A stretch of 64,000 bases of DNA, from assembly GCA_964019335.1 (NCBI GenBank), contig OZ025728.1:186001-250000 (forward strand), in the 5' to 3' direction. The notes below the pieces were generated by a model. It was not told the DNA's origin, did no database searches, and saw nothing but the letters and a program-made list of their open reading frames with translations. Origin of the DNA: Diplonema japonicum (taxonomy: Eukaryota; Euglenozoa; Diplonemea; Diplonemida; Diplonemidae). Made by a program: the position numbers and the translations under genes. Below are positions 39,717-50,083 of this stretch, in pieces (position 1 is the first letter of the stretch; the number at the start of each line of letters is the position of its first letter).

Positions 39717-40936
39717 TACCTCTGCAAAACACTCGCCGGTCGAGCTGGGCGTGGAGCAGTTGTAGGTAGTGTGCCTTGCAGACCATGCCGATGTCGTGGA
39801 CGCTTTTGTCGACTGGCAAGAACACGAAAGCCTTCTGCAACTCTTTTAGCTTTGATTTAAGCTGCTCGGGGACCTTAGGATCAAAGACGGGCTGCTGGAG
39901 CTCTTTGTTCAGAGTAGCCTCTGCTTTGGTGTGTAGAGCCCGTAGGAACGTCAATCTTTCAGACGCGAGGGCTTTCTTGAAGTGAAGGTTTACGAAGCCG
40001 ACCAAGTCTTGTTCCAGGTTTTCGGAGCTCGTGAGCGCGTCGACTGACAGGCGGAACTTCATACCCATGCTTAGGATCTTCAGCAGTTGCTCGTCGTCTG
40101 TCAGCTCCGAGGCGATACCGCATGTGTGTCCTTCGTGCTGGTGCGAGGAGTTCCACTTGGCGCAAGGGCATGGGTCAACATCGCTCGTTTTCGGTCTTAC
40201 GCCAGCGAGGCTGACTTGGCTGACATTGCACACCGCGTACAGTCTTCCCAAGTCGATTGCAAACCCTAACTCTGTCCAAGATCTTCGGGTTTGGGCATGC
40301 CGTGCGGACTGCTGGGTCGCCGAAGATCTTGTGCCATGGAATCTTCTGCTTACCCTTGTGGTCGAACACCGTCTTGAACCAGATTGTGTTGTCTGCGGGT
40401 TTCTTGACCTTCTGCAGTTCCGAGGGGCTTAGACGGTGCGAGAGGCCTTTCTCCAGCAATTGGACTCGTTCTGTGTAGAATTTGCCTGTTATGTATCGTC
40501 GCACAAAACTGAGGTACCGTACCACGGTCTTTGGAAGCCAGCGTTCGTACGAGTATGTCGCCAGGTCCTCGTGGTTCAGGAGGTGCATGATCTTCCTAGC
40601 AACTGCTTGATAGTGGCCGTTGTTGGAGATCTGTACCTCTCCGTCATCGTCGAGAGAGATGGTGGGCGGTATCCTACCCTTCTTGCGCCTTGTTTGTTGC
40701 TGGTGCTCGGCTGTTTGGGCAGCAGCTGGAGTCTTTTTGGAGACAGGGGTCTGCTTGTCCTGTGATGCAGACTTCCTTTGCTTCGGTGCAAGTTGCTTGC
40801 TCCGTGTAGTCGTCTGTTTGTTCTTCGAGGCCGACCTTTTGTTTTGTGTGGCAGCCGGCAGCAGTCTTTGGGGACTGGGGCCTGCTTGCCCTGTGGCGTA
40901 GACTTCTTTTGCTGCGTTGCAGACTGCTTGTCCCAC
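39717..40936 (-). pseudogene. A-family linker and RT N-terminal region, frameshifted
   Basis: Two frames. 40175-40936 reads ISLDDDGEVQISNNGHYQAV, YERWLPKTVVRYLSFVRRYI and WFKTVFDHKGKQKIPWHKIF. After a frameshift at about 40250, 39717-40251 reads DPCPCAKWNSSHQHEGHTCG, then KAFVFLPVDKSVHDIGMVCK, the first PLE RT motif. The CPC...HxHxxHxC pattern is shared with family B and looks zinc-binding. The frame is then cut by the B insertion (38798-39714). Confidence 0.75.
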
Positions 40937-41916
40937 ATGGTAGACTGTCTGTTTGTCCGTTGGTTTTGCGAGGTCGTCTGCGTGGCCTGGCTTGCCCTTT
41001 CAGGTTTGGGCTTGCGGGCCGTGTTCTTCCGTTGCCTACGGGGGAAGTCGCGCCACTTCATGGAGGAGTTCAGTGGGCACTTCAGGCGGTTGATGAACTT
41101 GGCCTCCGACACGGACGCGACTCTGTAAAAGTGCTTCCTGTCCGTGTAGGCGGCTTCCGGGACCTTCAGAACCGGCACGCAGTACAGGGGTGTGTCGAGG
41201 CCAGCGATGTGCTCCTGTACTGGTGTCACATCACCGCCGCGGCGCACAGCTGACTTCGAGTCGTTCCAGTGTTGCTTGCCGCGTTTGTAGGCCGTGTTGA
41301 CAGTCTGCCCTGCGTAGAGCGGCTGGCCAAAACTGTTTACGAGTACGTAAACGACACCCTTGTCCTTTCGCAGGTCCAGGTGAGGGTTCCAGTCCATTGC
41401 TTTCAACAACTTGGCGTATTTGCTGCCGAACCGGATGGCGGCTAACTTGGAGCCTTCTACCCACTCGTTCCAGTCTGGAGTTCCGTTTTTCATGATGGGT
41501 TTGTCAGCTTCTTTGTTGAGTGGTTGGTGGCTCTTCCGGCTGCGGTACCTCTGAGCCTGCTTGTCCATGCCTCCAAGGAAGGGATCTCTACGGATCTCGG
41601 TCTTCTCGGCAGCGCGTCCCCAACGCACGCTCGCAACCTCGCGGTAACCGTCGGGAGCAGGGGTGGTCGCAGGACGATGGCGCAGGGAGAGTTCCTGCTT
41701 GAGCTGAAAAGCTGCCTTGAGCCCGTATCGTCGCGCGATTTCACGGGTGTAGGCGGCGTAGTCAGGGGCGTAGTCCTGTGTCTTCAGGGCTACGGTTATC
41801 ATCAAAACGTTGCCAGCTGTCTTGATGTCGCGGAAGAAGAGGTGGTGCGAGACACTCTTCTTACTCACGGAAAGGAGCGCTTTTATAACGTCGTCTCGTT
41901 TCGGAGACAAGCGCAT
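40910..41916 (-). pseudogene. A-family N-terminal GIY-YIG endonuclease
   Basis: Starts MRLSPKRDDVIKALLSVSKK. The GIY-YIG domain lies at about residues 185-290: KGVVYVLVNSFGQPLYAGQT (GIY and YIG strands), then AYKRGKQHW (Arg) and SEAKFINRLKCPLN (catalytic Glu and Asn). This nuclease would nick the target to prime reverse transcription. It lies before the RT, as in Chlamys/Naiad PLEs. The ORF continues to 40576 only by frameshift into nonsense. A duplicate of the first 180 codons is at 50087-50628. Confidence 0.75.
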
Positions 41917-42928
41917 ATGGGGGGATGGTGGGGGTTTTTTCGCTGGTGGTGATTGTGGGTGGTAACCTTCTAGATTTTACCTTTGAATGTGTGTTGTTAA
42001 GCCTAGGTTTTTAGGGGTAGGATGTGACCAGTTTCGATAAAAAGGCCCTCATCCAAACGGGCGGCCTCTCCCGTTTCCCCGTAAGAAGATCAGAGGGTGG
42101 GGTGATGGGGTTATCCCTTTCGAGAGCGCCCCTCCGCGCTCCACGAATGCACGTACCACGGGCTGTCCCATCGTCCGTATAATACGTACCGTGGGCCTGT
42201 CGTCGTCGAGGTGGTTTTGAACTAAGTGCCGACGACGTGACTGAACCGTTGTGCCAGACCTACACAACGTGGCTGCGTGTACCATTGGGGGTGCGCGCTT
42301 CCAGCTGGGAGACTACTACTAAGTAGAAGGAGAAGAAGGACAAGGTAAAAAGGGTGGAAGTCGAGATGCGGCGACCCCGCTGTCCTCATCTACGAGGGTG
42401 AGGTCAGGCCCTCTGCCTTTTGGATGACGAGGCCGCATTGAGTGAAACACAGCGAATGATTTGTGGGGTGATGGGAATCGGGATCGGGAGGGGATAGTAA
42501 GGGAGAAGTCGTAGAATGCGTGAAAGGCTACCTTGCAGGAGAGCCTGGCTAGTCTCAGCTACCGTATGACGGGTAGGAGAGCCCCATCGTTGGTCTCAGG
42601 GGGTTGTGCAACGGGTGTCGCGAATATGTCAGCAGCGCGGCGCTGCTGGGCTTATAGTCTTCAGAGCCACTGGTCGCCTTAGAAGACGGAGTCTTAGAAG
42701 GACCCATGTGGTAGTGAAGTAAGAATCCCTTGGTAAACGTTCTTCTTCTTTCAATCGATTGTTATATGTACTTATAAAATGTAAAATATAGCGCGCATTC
42801 GACGACACTGATCAAGCGACTGGCACCTTCCGAAGAAGGGCCTCCCACGTCCGCCGGGTTGAGCAGAGGATGCCCCGGGTCGGCCGCTCCAGTCTGATCA
42901 TGTCGCACTATAATATATGTTCTCATCT
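41917..42928 (-). other. A-element 5' pseudo-LTR and 5' UTR
   Basis: 42720-42928 repeats the end of the A 3' UTR (from gagatgagaacatatattat to aacgtttaccaa), the pseudo-LTR arrangement known for PLEs. 41917-42719 has no coding frame. It contains an imperfect inverted pair around gtaccacggg and accgtgggcc (about 42150-42195). The same segment recurs at 50629-51640. Promoter signals could not be identified. Confidence 0.6.
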
Positions 42929-45900
42929 CCCTGGAGTCCTAGTCTCGTCACCTCTTGGGGCCTCGGAACCGAAGAGTGGGTGTTTCCAGCCGCCTTGGGC
43001 GAAGAACTCCGACCACCACTGTTGCTGTACCGCGGTGTTCAGCCCCGAGTGCCATTCGTGAGACAACCGAAGACGTTCGGTGGTAGGCAACGCCTTGTGC
43101 GCAATCAGAAGAAGCTGTTCCTGGTTGGCGACGGTTGCCTGTTGGTCGGCAGTTCTATCCGTGTCACGGGCCTCGAGCAGCAGTTGATGTGGAGAGGTGT
43201 CCAGGTGCATCGGGAGGGGACCGACCGACAGGAGCTGACGCTGGTGTTCGTCCAAGAGCTCCGGGTGTCGCCGGAAGTAGACCAAGAGACTGAGGTATCG
43301 ATCCATCCGTCTCTGGAGGGCCCTTCGGTTGAGGGCTTCCTGATCAAAACCCTGTGACTGCTCGCGCAGGATGAGAAGATCCCCATCGCCTGTGGAGGAA
43401 CTCTTACCACGACGGCTTTCGTGCTCGTAAGCAGTGCCGTCGTGCTTCTTCTTGCGCGAGGGTCTGTCCGGGGAGTCCTGCGTGAGGTCGATCATTTCTA
43501 AACCACCATCCGCCTGGTGAGGGTCTAGGGGAGCGTCTGCCTCGGCTCGGGCCACGGGCGGCTCCAGGGTCAGCGTCGTGTCTCTCTGGGCGTTGACCAC
43601 CGGTTGAAGCGTCGCGTGTCCCATGGCGGGAGCCATCGGCGTATCCATCCCGAGTCCGATGTTCTCATGGACGGACTGGATGCAAGGAGTGAGCTGTACC
43701 TGGCGGGCGCCGAGGGGGGCGTCTGCCAGAACGGGCGTTGTCACGGCTCGGGCGAGCGATGACTCCACAGCCGACGTTGTCACAATCTGGGAGCCGACCA
43801 CTGGTTGGAGTGTCGCGTGTCCCATGGTAGACGACGGCATCGGTGTGTCACTCCCGTGTCCGGTGTCCCGACGGGTGGACTGAGTGCAGGCCGCGAGCTG
43901 GGTGGATGACACGTCCGTTGGCGGTGGAAGGCATGGTGTCAACCGAGGCTCAGTAACCGGCCGCCTCGACAGGGTCGCGCGGGGCGTCGGAATTTCGACA
44001 GACTTCGTAAGTCTGACCGCCGCGGCCGAGGGCGACCCCAGTCCGGCGTCCATCGGGGGCAGTCTACTGCTGGGAGGATCCGTCTGGAGCGTCGATGATA
44101 TCGAGAACAGTACAGGTGCTGTGACACGGTCCGTCTGACAGGTTGCGACTGCTGTCTGTGGTGTAGACTTGTGCAGACTCGAGACCTTCAGGAAGAGCGG
44201 GACAGTTCCGACCACGTTAGTCTGGCTTGCCGTAGACGTGGTGGTGACAGAGCATCCGGTGTGCACGGCTCGCGCGGCCACGGCGGCAGCTAGGGCTACG
44301 ATGGCGGTGGCGACGGGCCGCCCGAAGTGAGCGGTGTGCGCATCCACACCTGATGCGGCGACTCCTGTGTCGACCCGCCGGGTGCGTGCGGCATATGTAG
44401 CTATAGCTGCAGCTAGGGTGACATAAGTTAGGAGGGTGCGATCTTCCGGGGTGTTGAGAGCGGTCTCAGTCTTTCGCGCGCTCGAGTCGCTTACCTGGGG
44501 TGCCGCCGGGGTGATGACCGGCTCAAACTGGCGAAACTCAGCCTCAGGGTCTAGAACACGTGTGTTGTGTTTCCTGCCTGGGGTTGTCCTGGCCCACACA
44601 TCGTCTGGGATGCAGAGGATGTTGTGTTCGGAGTATGTCGCGCAGATGTGTTTGAAGCTCTGGAGCCTTAGCCGTACGTCGGTGTCTTTGACCATGTACC
44701 TTCCCTTCTTCCTGAGAGCGATGAACCAGTGGCCGCTGAGACTTCGTTTCAAGGGACCAACGATCAAGCAGGGGCTTTCTTTCATGCCCGCACGGAAGAC
44801 CTCCAAGTTTGCACCAACGACCATGAGGCAAGCACGTGACAAGGTCGAGCGGGAAAAGTTGCCAAGAGGATCGGGCGCTTCATCAGTGCTGGAAGGGGAG
44901 ATGAGTCGTGAGAAGCCGTGGTACATCTCCTGGATCTCCTGCATTGTAGAGAAGGGGATGCGGTCCACACCAGCATAGTCCGCCAACCAGTTTATGACGG
45001 CCCAGCCGCATTCCAGGCCCAGGCGACCTTCCCCGCTGTTGGTGTGCAGGTTGATGGGGGGCGAAAAAACCTGGTCCGTGACACCAGATGGTGAGACCAC
45101 GGAGGCTGCTCGGGGTTGTGACGGTTCGACAAGACCTGAAGAGCTGTCCGAGGAACTGTCCGAGGGCTCGTCTGAGGGGCCCCCCGAGAAGGCGACTGAG
45201 GAGACGACTGAGGAGTCAGCTGAGGAGTCGTCCGAGGAGTCGTCCGTGGGAAGCGCACGGGGTTTCTTGGGGCCTATGTACGTTTTTTCCGGCAACCAAG
45301 AATCTACCGGGGCTTTGGCGTCGTATCGGTGGAGGACTTGCGTGAAGAAGGCCAGCAGGTTGCTTTTCTCCATGGCGAAGCGTCGATCCACGCGTTCGAT
45401 AAGGAAGGCGTTGTACGCTTTCCGCAGGCCGCCCTTGTCGTGACCGCGATCTAGGAGCAGGTAGATCACTGAAGCGATCTCCCGTTTGAGGTCCGCGATG
45501 TTGTTGGTCAGGGCGCAGGCACGGATGACCATGCCCTTGAAGATGCCTGGTCCCTGGGTGGTGGGCGCCGCGGTGTGCCCGTGGGTGAACCGCGTAGGCC
45601 GGAAGCGCCAGTTCTGCGCCTTATCGTTAATGCTAAGTCTAATATAGTTGTGCTTAGCTTGTTCGTGGCGCTCTATCCGGATGCGAATCCCGATAAAGGG
45701 GACGTCGCATGGGTCTGAAGAGGTCTTTACATAAGCCATGCCATAAAGCTCCTCCGGGGGTGGCGCAGTGCTCCACAACAGGAAGTCGTCGATGTAGCGA
45801 CACGCGTTGCAGTAGCGTTTCAAGGTCTCCCAGTCCTCTTCGGCGAGGAGCTTGTCGATGTATGCGGCCTCCACGGCGTAGCAGAACAGGTTCGCCAGGT

Positions 45901-46528
45901 CGGGGGAGGCGTTCCCACCCATGGGGATACCCTTTACTTGACGAACAGCGCGGCCACCCTGCACAACATAGGTGTTGTCAACGACGAGGTCCAGGAGCTT
46001 ATGGATCCGTTCCGGGGTGTAGACATCGTCCTCGTCGGCATCTGTGAAGGAGCTCCCGTCCTTGCCACGGGTGAGGTTCTTGCCGGTAAAGTCGAACGCT
46101 TCTTGGACTGCTTTACGAACCCCCTCTTTCAGACGCTCTTGGTCGAGGTTGGTGTACATGTCCCGGAAGTCGTACGTGGCAGGGGACAGGCTTTTGTAAG
46201 CCGTGTACTGCTGCTTGATATCCGCAGCTACGTTCTCGGCCGAGTCGACGATCCAGTACCGCTTTAGTCGGATACCGTCGGGACCGTGGGTCTTGGACCT
46301 GCCCTCCAGATCCTTGTCCAGCAGCGCGCGTTGGACAGCCTTCAGGAGGGAAGACAGTTCTAGATGGAGGGCCGTGGTGGCAGCTGTGGGTTTCTTAGCT
46401 TTATTGCCCGTTGTATCGCCGCCTGCTGCGACCAAGTTCTCCATAATTTCCTGCGTGCTGACCGCTGCTGGTTGGTCCACAGGGGGTGCATCAGTGGAGG
46501 AGACACCAGAGATCCACCTGACGCCCAC
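42929..46528 (-). CDS. B-family PLE: RT core, Josephin-like domain, linker, IDLT motif
   Basis: An open frame of about 1200 codons. It begins GVRWISGVSS. RT motif A is TYDFRDMYTNLDQ (about 130). RT motifs B/C are GIPMGGNASPDLANLF and CRYIDDFLLW, with both catalytic Asps. The thumb is FTHGHTAAPTTQGPG. The cysteine-protease-like domain has GLECGWAVINWLADY (Cys about 506), SGHWFIALRKK (His about 598) and MVKDTD (Asp exactly 15 after His, as His119-Asn134 in ataxin-3). Then follow an Ala/Thr-rich linker with two MGHATLQPVV units and a SUMO-interaction-like MIDLTQDSPD (near 43475-43505). It would have been fused to the ORF at 46565-48907 before the 28-bp insertion. The last few codons past 42929 are A-element sequence. 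Confidence 0.8.
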
Positions 46529-46553
46529 TTTGTCTTTGTGTAGCTTCAGGGTA

Positions 46554-46581
46554 CTGAAATGGTTTTAAGTTAGGATGAAGA
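46554..46581 (-). mobile_element. 28-bp solo B tail disrupting the B polyprotein
   Basis: Tgaaatggttttaagttagg-atgaagaa is flanked by ggtac on both sides (46549-46553, 46582-46586). With its duplication it adds 33 bases, so the frame is kept, but it introduces a stop (minus-strand taa). The A relative reads LYGAIKLHK across the site. Confidence 0.85.
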
Positions 46582-48907
46582 AGGTACCGTACAGGTATGG
46601 CATGCGACGTGTGGAATCGAGGTTGAAGGTCTTGGCTTGATCAGCTATTTCGGAGAAGATCGAGTCCAAGGGCTTCGAGACCGGCTCGAAAGCTTGGCTA
46701 TCAAGCTGTTGGTGCAGGATCCTGAGGTAGTGATCCTTGCAACAGACGCCAATGTCGTGGGTGCTTTTGTCTATGGGGAGGAAAACGTAGACCTCCTGAA
46801 GTTTCCGGAGCTTTGTCTTGATGAACTCCGGGACTGAGGGGTCGAAGACCGGAGACTGAGTGTGGGGGTGGAGAAGGTTCTGTGCCTTGGCGAGGAGGAC
46901 CTTCCGGAAGGAATCCTTTTTCACTGCAGGGGATCTCCGAAAGTTCTGAGTGATGAACCCGTTGATGTCCTCCTCGAGACTTTGGGAAGAGAGGAGGGCG
47001 TGTGTTGAGAGGCGGAACTTCATGCCTCTGTTCAGAACCTCCTTCACTTCGTCGTCATCGATGACCTCTGCTGCTAGTCCGCAGGCGTGTCCCTCATGTG
47101 TGTGTGAGGTCTTGCGCTTCGAGCAAGGGCAGTTTGTTGTAGGCTCGGCCGCTTCTGGACGCGGGGTCTCGATGCTGAGCTTCGTCACATTGCACACTGT
47201 GGCCTTGAGGGTTTGACCAAGCTTGTTGCACATGTGTACTCTGCGAAGGAGGGCTGGCTTGGGGCATGCCGCAATTACCTCCTTGTCCTCGAAGACCTTA
47301 CGCCAGAGGATCATCTCCTTGGCCTTGTGGTCAAAACTCGTTTTGAACCACACGAAGCCTTCGTCTCGGCGGACCACCTTTTTCAAGAGGGCAGGGCTGA
47401 GGCGGTTGGTGAGGCCTCGTTCGATAGCCGCTATCTTGGCGGTGAAGAAGTTCCCGACGAAGTAACGTCTCAGGAAGTTCAGGTACCTGAAGACGGTCTT
47501 GGGGGCCCAGGTAGTGAAGTCGTAGTTCAGCACATCGGGGTGTGCACACATCGCGGTGATCTTCATACACAGGGACTTGTAGTTGGACCCAGTAGCCTGG
47601 ATCGACAGCTCCCCGTCGTCGTTCAGCCGTATCGAGGGAGCGGTAGATCTGGTGGGGGTGTTGTTGGGGTTCGAAGGGGACGTAGTAGTGTTGCTGCTGG
47701 GGTCCTGTTTGGCATTCGAGCGCCCCTGGTGTTGGTGTCGCTGCTGTTGCTGCTCGCGTACCGTCTTAGGTTTACGTTTCGTGTTGCGGCGGCGACGGGT
47801 CTGCGTCTTAGCAAACCTACCACGCATGTTAAGGGAGCAAGCCAGCCTATTGATGTACTGGTTCTCCCTGGGGATCGCAACACGACGGAAGGACTTGGCG
47901 TCGTCGAAGAACTTGGGGTTGATCGATTCGACGGGGAAAGCGAATAACGGGCCCCCGTTTTCCCTGAGGGCCTTGTGAAAGCGGGTGTCGTTGCTTTCAG
48001 CGTTCTCTCTGTGCGATCTGGCGCTGCTCCAGTGGCCCTGCATACGACGACGTAAGGTGTTAAACGTCTGCCCTGCGTACACAGGTTCACCGTGTTTGTC
48101 GACAGCGAGGTAGATGATACCTGCTGCGTCCTGTTCGGGGGCCTTTCCTTGGCGCATGTTCTTTACGATGCGGCTGTACTTGGCCATGAACTTGGCGGCT
48201 GCGTCCTGGCTGAGAGACTCCCAGAGGGCCCAGTCAATGCTGCCGTTGTTTCGTTTGCAGCTGACCGGGCTAGGCTTGGAGATGTCCCGCGACTTCTTGA
48301 CTTGGTCCTTTGCCATTGTGCTAAGGAAGAAGTCCTTGCGGATCTCGTACCTGTTTTGATCTTTGCCCCAGCGGTTATCGTAGGCAGGTTGGTATCCGTG
48401 ACGATAAGCGGGCTGGGGGCCAGACCGGTGGTTCGGCCGGTGGGCCGGTTGAGGAGTAGTAGGCGTTTTCCGTAAGGTCTTGACGGGACGCGTCGGAGCT
48501 ACACCTTCGGTGAAACAGGCACGGACTCCATGGTGGTGTAGGAGTGCCTGCGTGAAGAGTGCATAGGGAATATGTGTGTCCCTGGTGGCGATCTCCAGGT
48601 GGACCTTTAGCACGTTGCCGTTTTGTACGACGTCACGTACGAAGAGGGCCTTTCGGACACCCGCACCATAGGCGTCACAGATGGTGCGGATGACTTCCTC
48701 TCTGGAGGGCGACCTGTTGATTGCACGGTAGTTGAAGGGGTGGGAGTTATATATGCGCGACTGACTATACTTCTTATAAGTGTTTGTTTTATTCGTTGTT
48801 GACGGAAAGGTATTGATCTTTAGGGGTGCATTTCCTGCGGCACGCCGCACCTGTGATGCGCGCGTGTCATAACGAGTTGGAAAGCGGCCGTAGGCGGGTC
48901 TCTTCAT
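46565..48907 (-). CDS. B-family PLE N-terminus: GIY-YIG and RT start
   Basis: This is a 780-codon ORF. The first 100 residues are basic, with REEVIRTICDAYGAGVRK. The GIY-YIG domain is at about 260-370: GIIYLAVDKHGEPVYAGQT, NTLRRRMQGHW (Arg), ENQYINRLACSLN (Glu, Asn). A shared block (TWAPKTVFRYLNFLRRYFVG, WFKTSFDHKAKEMILW) follows. A putative zinc site is NCPCSKRKTSHTHEGHACG (about 600), then RT start EVYVFLPIDKSTHDIGVCCK and MPYLYGT. It ends in the 28-bp insertion. The EN-RT order marks a permuted PLE, distinct from canonical Penelope with C-terminal GIY-YIG. Confidence 0.85.
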   Translation of the reverse strand: MKRPAYGRFPTRYDTRASQVRRAAGNAPLKINTFPSTTNKTNTYKKYSQSRIYNSHPFNYRAINRSPSREEVIRTICDAYGAGVRKALFVRDVVQNGNVLKVHLEIATRDTHIPYALFTQALLHHHGVRACFTEGVAPTRPVKTLRKTPTTPQPAHRPNHRSGPQPAYRHGYQPAYDNRWGKDQNRYEIRKDFFLSTMAKDQVKKSRDISKPSPVSCKRNNGSIDWALWESLSQDAAAKFMAKYSRIVKNMRQGKAPEQDAAGIIYLAVDKHGEPVYAGQTFNTLRRRMQGHWSSARSHRENAESNDTRFHKALRENGGPLFAFPVESINPKFFDDAKSFRRVAIPRENQYINRLACSLNMRGRFAKTQTRRRRNTKRKPKTVREQQQQRHQHQGRSNAKQDPSSNTTTSPSNPNNTPTRSTAPSIRLNDDGELSIQATGSNYKSLCMKITAMCAHPDVLNYDFTTWAPKTVFRYLNFLRRYFVGNFFTAKIAAIERGLTNRLSPALLKKVVRRDEGFVWFKTSFDHKAKEMILWRKVFEDKEVIAACPKPALLRRVHMCNKLGQTLKATVCNVTKLSIETPRPEAAEPTTNCPCSKRKTSHTHEGHACGLAAEVIDDDEVKEVLNRGMKFRLSTHALLSSQSLEEDINGFITQNFRRSPAVKKDSFRKVLLAKAQNLLHPHTQSPVFDPSVPEFIKTKLRKLQEVYVFLPIDKSTHDIGVCCKDHYLRILHQQLDSQAFEPVSKPLDSIFSEIADQAKTFNLDSTRRMPYLYGTFFILT

Positions 48908-50083
48908 CGCTATGAAAATGCTTGATGCTTTAGAAAAACGGAGGGTTTCTACAAAGGTGGATTGGTTACCTGACTCCTAGCAGCAGTTTTATTTAGGACA
49001 GCTTTTAGAATGACAGTCACAAGTTGGTCAAAGCACTAGACGGGTTAGAGGACCGGGGACAAGGAGGTCTAGACATGTCATAATGAGCTGATGGTGGGTA
49101 TGAACTGCACCCGTTGCCGTAACGGGGTCCGACCGGAGTATTTCAACATGAGCCGAGTTGCCTACTGAGGGCTTTTTTTCCACCACTTTCCTGAGCGTGC
49201 AGGTTGGTCCTGTGCGAAGGACGTAGCCTGCGCGGGCAGCAAAGCTAACGAAGGGTTCTCCTTGTCTAGGTAAGAACGGGGGGGAAAAGGAATAGTTGGG
49301 TGCATAGAATGGATATAGGGCACTATATATATGTGCAAATATACGTTCAGTCATATAGCGCGGCTCACCTCATCAAAAAAACGTGCATGCCTTGCCTGTA
49401 TGTTCACCCGTGCAGTCAGGACTATCACTGCACGGTCGAGAGCTCCCCAGGGCCAGTTTACGAAACCTATCATCGCCCAACTAACGCCGTGTCTCGCATG
49501 GACCCCCTCTTTGACGTACAAGGGGCTGAGCGGATTTCTCAGGATGTAGGATGTAGAGGTGGGGAGTCTCTAGTTGTGCGGTCAAAAGGCATTTTATCAA
49601 AAACGGGCTTTTTTCGGAAGAAAGCCCTCGAAAACTTCGGCTTTCAACGACGAACGGGAGGAGATCAGTTTCGTATTTGGGTCTACATAAATGCGACCCT
49701 GCAGAGTGACCTACGGTGAAGTAAGTCCCCATTGTTGGTCGCTGGGGTTGGTACAGCAAAGCTGTGAGAAGTCTTAAAAACTAATCTTAAGAGTTAAAAA
49801 CCTGCAGAGCCTCTGGTTGCGTCTAAACGGCGCCCACAAGGTAGTGCAGTTAGAGGCAACTGAAATGGTTTTAAGTTAGGATGAAGAAGCGAAGAAATAG
49901 ATAAAAAGGGGTGGGAAAGAATAAATACTGCATACGAAAACAGAGAGTCGAGTAAAAAAGGGAAAAGGTGACTGACATCCTCAAGAGGAGCCTCCCACGT
50001 ACCAGGAATTAAGCAGAGGTTGCTTCCATGGCCCGTATCAGTCTATCGCCAGAAAGAATAATGAAAATAACATAACAAAGAGA

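Larger units (their letters stand above)
32656..42928 (-). mobile_element. complete but disrupted Penelope-like A element
   Basis: From its 5' pseudo-LTR (42928-42720) this holds a 5' UTR (42719-41917) without coding potential, then N-terminal GIY-YIG, linker, zinc-binding motif, RT, protease-like domain, DPVP repeats, IDLT motifs, C-terminal domain and 3' UTR/pseudo-LTR (32950-32656). It is interrupted by a B insertion (38798-39714) and a non-LTR insertion (35508-36640). It is further damaged by two frameshifts, a deletion over the RT active site and an inversion (33105-33695). Confidence 0.8.
42929..50083 (-). mobile_element. Penelope-like B element, full 5' end, lacking the 3' end
   Basis: This comprises a 5' pseudo-LTR (50083-49862, matching the B 3' UTR end), a 5' UTR (49861-48908, no gene; 49092-49200 recurs at 9838-9945) and a polyprotein reading from 48907 to 42929. 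It stops inside the C-terminal domain (TRTPGR) where A begins. In B copy 12960-15770 the protein continues another 165 residues. One 28-bp insertion (46554-46581) is the only interruption seen, so the copy is very young. Confidence 0.8.

Noticed and set aside
42929-46528. Ulp1/C48 SUMO protease identity for the post-RT domain
   Set aside because: C48 proteases have the order His-Asp-Gln-Cys. Here Cys comes first, which fits Josephin or papain-like order instead.
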